DNA of 64,000 nt from assembly GCA_013398175.1 (NCBI GenBank), contig VZRZ01004227.1, positions 1,580,435 to 1,644,434 on the forward strand, read 5' to 3'. Origin of the DNA: Climacteris rufus. Its lineage: Eukaryota > Chordata > Aves > Passeriformes > Climacteridae. Below are positions 60,301 through 64,000 of this stretch, one piece after another; the stretch's first letter is position 1; every line of letters starts with the position of its first letter. The position numbers and the translations under genes are program-made. The notes under the pieces are model-generated. The model was not told where the DNA came from, made no database searches, and saw nothing but the letters and a program-made list of their open reading frames with translations.

Positions 60301-62535
60301 GGGGTGCAGCAAAGTGTGGGCCAGATTTGGGTAGATTAAATGATTTTAGTCACTTCAAGCTGCAGTAAGCACATCAAGCAATACTTTACTTCCAGCTTCT
60401 TCCTCAAAGCATAGGTATAAAACAGTGCTGCAAATTGCCAGGCTGGAGCCTGTTGGTGCTCCAGCACTCAGATCCAAAAGCTCCCAGGAGCTTTTTCTGC
60501 CTGGCTGCCTTTGCAGCCCCCCTGAGCCAAGCAGCACTTAGTTGATGCACCCAGCTTTACTATTGCCTGGCCACATCCATCCCTGGAAACCTGAGGGGCA
60601 CCACACTGCACTGTCTTGCTGCTTGAGGCTGTCCCCCCCCCACCCCTGCTCGGTACTGAAATATTTAAGGGTCAGAAGAGCTGGATCTTGAAATACATGG
60701 TAGATGAGTATAAATAGGAAAAAGAAACCTATTAACTCCTCACTGCTTCCCCTAGGGTGCCATTTATGTGACTGGAAATCACTAACGGGGGGAAAAATGC
60801 CCCATGTCAGGGTCACAGAGGTCTCCATCCTGGAAATAAGCTTTTAAGACCAGGGAAGTCCATCAGCTGAGGAATACACACAGCATTACCCTACCACAGC
60901 CCCGGGGGGTTAGAAACCCCGAGTACAGTCTGTTCCTGCAGCTCGGACAATCCTGAGGATGCCCGGAGAACACCTCAGTGACCCCACTCTCCCAGGATGA
61001 GCCAGCAGCGAGGAGATGCCGATACACACCTGCACGGGCCGCACCAGTCCGTTTGTTGGTTGAGGCCAAAGCGAGCTCTGCATTTCTTAGGAGAGGCAGG
61101 ATCTGAACACAGAAGCATGCGCGGCACAGAGTGGGCAAGGCAGAGGCACAAAGAGGAGGAGGAGCACGAGGAAGAAAAGAGGCAACATCATTTTAGCCAT
61201 TTTAGCACACGACTAACAGACTACAATCCCGTTTTTTTTCTGCTACAGAACAGCGCTGGCACCACCTGGAAAAAAGTGATCGTTAGGCAAATATCAGTGC
61301 TCACTGCTGGCAGCTGGAAACAGAGGAAAACAGTTTGGGAACAGCTCTGGGAAACGCGGGCAGTTACAGGGAAATTCACAGCTCTTCGAATTTCTTAAGT
61401 CTGGAAAAGCTGCCAATCCCAGAGGCCCTGCCTGACTCCTGTGTTGCATCTTTACCTGCTCCCTGCCTTTCCAGCAGTGACTACGTGGGGCTGCCAGCGA
61501 GCTCGGACTGTGCACGCAGGAAAGAGGAGGAAACGTTGCAGAAGCAGGCTGAAAGCAGAGTTAGCACCAAGGAGACCTAGGCCCAGGGTATAACACTCTG
61601 CCCCCCATCATACTCCTTCCAGTTTTAATGGAAAAACTATTCTCCATGGCCTTTCCTAAAACGTTGCTGTTTTACTCTACAATTACAGGACTCATTAGGG
61701 TGAAGCCCTGTTTCTTTCAGGCACATCTCTACTGCTGTAAGTGGAATTTTAACAACACAGTTCTGTTGCTGGATTCAGCCTCTCTCTTTCAGTCACCATC
61801 AATGTCTCCTGTTGTGTACAACCAGCAGTTGGTTCCCTATCCGTAACAGGTGAAATTATCATTTTTGTATCACACAAACAAGTCATATATATGGATTTAT
61901 ACAAATATATAATACACACTACATACAAGTCTCAAAGCTTGTGTTCCCCTTATCAAACTAGGCACTGAATGAGATCAACAGTGTTAATTAAACTCAAGGT
62001 ATTACCGGGACACATCTCTAGATAATTATTTCCTTTGTAATGAATATTTATTGCTACAATACTAGGTTACTTTGAAATGACAATCAAACTTGGGGTAATC
62101 CCACAGGTGATCGTCAATCCTGTCACTGCATTTCATCCCACACACAATATTGATACATTTGAGAGGGGTTTTCTTTAGTTAATGACATCTGTAGGTCCGA
62201 TAGGGACATTCACCCTGGATGTTTTCAATAGATTAAGTTTACTGATGCTTTATGTGAAGTTATACACTTGCCCTTTTCAGTTTTCACACATTACCCATAT
62301 TCTATTCAAACATGTCTATTAAAAAGTCACAAGAAGGTTAATTTACCATGTCTTAAAAAAATAATGAATGTGTATTTCTTTAGTTAAGCTCAGAAGAATA
62401 AAAGAAAACATGGTGACACAACAACTGCTTGGATTCTCCCCTCTGAGCAGGAACACAGGGACAGCCCCTGTGCTGCACGCCCTTACCTGAGCTGGAATCT
62501 TGCTGCTTTTCCCGTGTTCGTCTCTTCTTTTTCCC
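57061..62535 (-). CDS. TCF7: TCF7 (TCF-1), 3' coding exons, E-type and B-type tails
   Basis: TCF-1 is an HMG-box transcription factor that binds Wnt-responsive elements with beta-catenin or Groucho and is central in T-cell development. Only the part after the HMG box lies here; upstream exons are beyond 64000. Exons in transcript order are 62535-62487 (nuclear-localisation basic stretch KKKRRTREKQQ), 61102-61030 (first half of the C-clamp, KKCRARFGLNQQTDWCGPCR) and 57346-57061 (terminal). With the 73-nt exon included, the terminal exon reads RRKKKCIRYLQGEGRC and then SSDGSAIDSPPSPPD, completing the C-clamp, to a stop at 57061-57063. When it is skipped, the same exon reads GGKRSAFGTYKEKDAV to FLPMEVL and stops at 57267-57269. 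Both tails match mammalian TCF7 isoforms as I know them. Splice sites are GT/AG. KKCRARFGLNQQ and the short tail distinguish TCF7 from TCF7L2 and LEF1, and synteny agrees. Confidence 0.95.
57267..57346 (-). CDS. TCF7: TCF7 terminal exon, B-type reading frame
   Basis: The same exon read after direct joining to the 49-nt exon. It encodes GGKRSAFGTYKEKDAVPAQ, then FLPMEVL and TAG. This matches the short mammalian tail type (GGKRNAFGTY and on to FLPMTVL). The 80 nt overlap completely with the E frame. Confidence 0.9.
57347..61029 (-). other. TCF7: TCF7 intron before the terminal exon
   Basis: About 3.7 kb. The part next to the terminal exon is GC-rich, then strongly A-rich on the plus strand (57480-57690). 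It holds a CR1 fragment (58030-58146) and a C run near 60640. I looked for a further alternative exon and recognise none. Confidence 0.7.
58030..58146 (-). mobile_element. CR1 LINE 3' terminal fragment
   Basis: 'attggtttgggttggaagag', then 'accttaaagttcatccc', 'cccctgccatgggcagggac' and 'ccactagaccaggttgctcc'. This is the reverse complement of a well-preserved CR1 3' end. It lies in a TCF7 intron in the same transcriptional direction as the gene. Confidence 0.95.
61030..61102 (-). CDS. TCF7: TCF7 C-clamp cassette exon (73 nt)
   Basis: Acceptor ctgtgttcag and donor gtgtgt. Joined to the previous exon it encodes DPASPKKCRARFGLNQQ and then TDWCGPCR, three of the C-clamp cysteines. Its 73 nt are not a multiple of three, so inclusion shifts the frame of the terminal exon. 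The C-clamp contacts extra GC-rich helper sites in Wnt targets in family members studied. Confidence 0.95.
61103..62486 (-). other. TCF7: TCF7 intron between the 49-nt and 73-nt exons
   Basis: About 1.4 kb, AT-rich on the 61850-62400 side. No exon is recognised. A purine-rich stretch (gaggaggagcacgaggaag, near 61157) lies within 60 bp upstream of the cassette exon in the transcript sense. Confidence 0.65.
62487..62535 (-). CDS. TCF7: TCF7 basic/nuclear-localisation exon (49 nt)
   Basis: Acceptor cccctag and donor gtaagg on the minus strand. It encodes GKKKRRTREKQQDSSS plus one base. This is the basic tail that directly follows the HMG box in TCF/LEF proteins. It ends in phase 1, which sets up both alternative tails. 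Confidence 0.95.
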
Positions 62536-64000
62536 CTAGGGAACCAAAGGAAAGGCTGTTATCTGTGCTCCAGGACACTGAGGGCGCTGTGCAGGGTTTT
62601 TGTGGCTGGACTGGGTGCTGGGCACGGCTGCTACCTCCCAGTGACCAGATCCGGTAGAGCCACAGTGGTGCTGGCTCAGCCCCTTCCAGGGGGAGATGAA
62701 CTGGAAAAGGCTGCAAGGGGAATGCTCAGGTTCATCTGTGAGTGTGTCCCTTTCCTCTCCTCCCTGCCCCTCCTGTGCTTCTGAGAAAAAACCCAGGAGG
62801 AACGCTGAAAGGAACCACCCAAATGTGTGTTTGCACGCTTGCCTATGGCTGCCTTCTACACGGCACAAACTGCTTCTGGCCTTGTGCCTTTTCTCAGGGA
62901 TTATCCCTCATTTCCAGTGCTCCTGGATCCAGCACCACAGGCGTTATGGCCCATCACTTTGCATGAGATCTGAGCATACATAGAAACTACAACAGAAGCT
63001 CAAGAGGTGACAGTGGCCATGTCCCTACTCCCGCCCCCCCATCTGCTCCATCTTCTTCCAACACAGTGCTCCATGCTCTGGTTTATGAGTCCAGGACCAT
63101 GCTGCATACACAGCTAAAACCTGCATTTATGGTGCAGGCTGTGTCAGAAGGCATGAGAGCAAATGTCAATGGTTATAAACCAGCTGTAATAAAGCCAGTG
63201 CCTGTGCCTGCACGGCTCAGCACCTCTGCCAGCTCCTCTCAGAACTCCTCAGCCCACTCTGATGCATCTCACCTGGGGATCCCACCCGTTATTTCTTTGA
63301 TTAATGAATTGATAATTTAATTAATAAGTTTAATTAGATTAATAGAATTAAACAAGATTTGCTGCATGCAATGGAGAGAGTATGATCAACAGCTGATACT
63401 CTTGTCATATTCTTATTCCTCTTCCCTATGTTTCTATAAAGCACTTGGTCCATTTTAGAACGTTCCCTATTTCTAAAACATGCTTTAATGTGGTGTCTTA
63501 TATCTGAACAGACATTGGTCCTTAATATTCCCTGACTGCAAATGGGAAAGAAAGTTTTAGGAAATCCCCAGAAATTTGTTTTTAAATAATACTGATCTGT
63601 TTCAGAGCTTTTGCAGTTCTGGACTGATCTCTTGTTCTTCCACTAATAAAAAAGCCATATTTTATCCCCAGACTGCCTGTTTAATTCACAAGATGCAGCA
63701 ACTGCCCTCATCCCCTAATGAGGGCACAGCGGCACAGGAGCAAATCTGGCTGTGTGGAGCAGGCAGCTCCCAGGGCCTTTGACCTGTGACTTCTTGTGTG
63801 ACTTCTTGTGGTTTGAGTGAAGGTGGAAAGCTCTGAGCTGCGGTGAGCTTTTTCTTCAGTGGGGGAGCAACTGTATTTCCTGCCCGACAGCTCCATCACG
63901 TGCTGCAGAAGTGACCTACATTCCTCCTCCTTCTCCTCCTCATCTTTGCTCAGGCCCCAGAGAGAAAAGCATCTCTTCCAACAACCACAACACCCAAACT
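62536..64000 (-). other. TCF7: TCF7 intron, running out of the window
   Basis: The sequence upstream of the 49-nt exon shows no HMG-box exon, so the HMG exons lie beyond 64000. An AT-rich cluster of TTAATTA/TAAT motifs sits at about 63299-63352. Confidence 0.6.

Overview
This window is vertebrate nuclear DNA, almost certainly from a bird. It holds intron-split genes with GT/AG junctions, several 3' fragments of the CR1 retrotransposon (the dominant LINE of birds and reptiles), CpG-island promoters and an ERV-type solo LTR. Two of its three sequence gaps sit exactly in the GC-rich promoters, as is common in bird assemblies. The order PPP2CA(+), SKP1(+), TCF7(-) matches the conserved block on human 5q31, seen here in reverse. 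I cannot assign the order or species; the LTR type suggests a songbird only weakly.

Layout. 1-17 kb is intergenic. It holds a probable solo LTR (about 369-640), an orphan GC-rich patch joined to a 27-bp minisatellite (1700-2050), homopolymer tracts and a CR1 fragment; I see no protein-coding exon. 17.05-32.4 kb is PPP2CA, the catalytic subunit of protein phosphatase 2A. Its CpG-island promoter is interrupted by a gap (17338-17642) that must contain coding exon 1. Exons 2-7 are complete and encode residues 35-309. 32.5-42.2 kb is intergenic, with three CR1 copies and an orphan CpG-rich patch. 42.2-51.8 kb is SKP1, the SCF ubiquitin-ligase adaptor. Its untranslated exon 1 lies in or near a gap (42359-42747), and coding exons 2-6 are complete and encode 163 residues. 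53.6-64 kb is the 3' part of TCF7 on the minus strand: a 49-nt nuclear-localisation exon, a 73-nt C-clamp cassette exon and a long terminal exon. The HMG-box exons lie beyond 64000.

The most striking element is the TCF7 terminal exon. It is read in two frames according to whether the 73-nt cassette is included. Skipping gives a short tail (B type); inclusion gives a C-clamp tail (E type). Both frames are open and recognisable, so 80 nt are double-coding. This is known in mammalian TCF7 and is not new in principle, but here it can be read directly from the sequence. I found no undescribed biological system. The genes are linked by location; PP2A, SCF and TCF7 all touch Wnt/beta-catenin signalling, but nothing in the sequence shows joint regulation.
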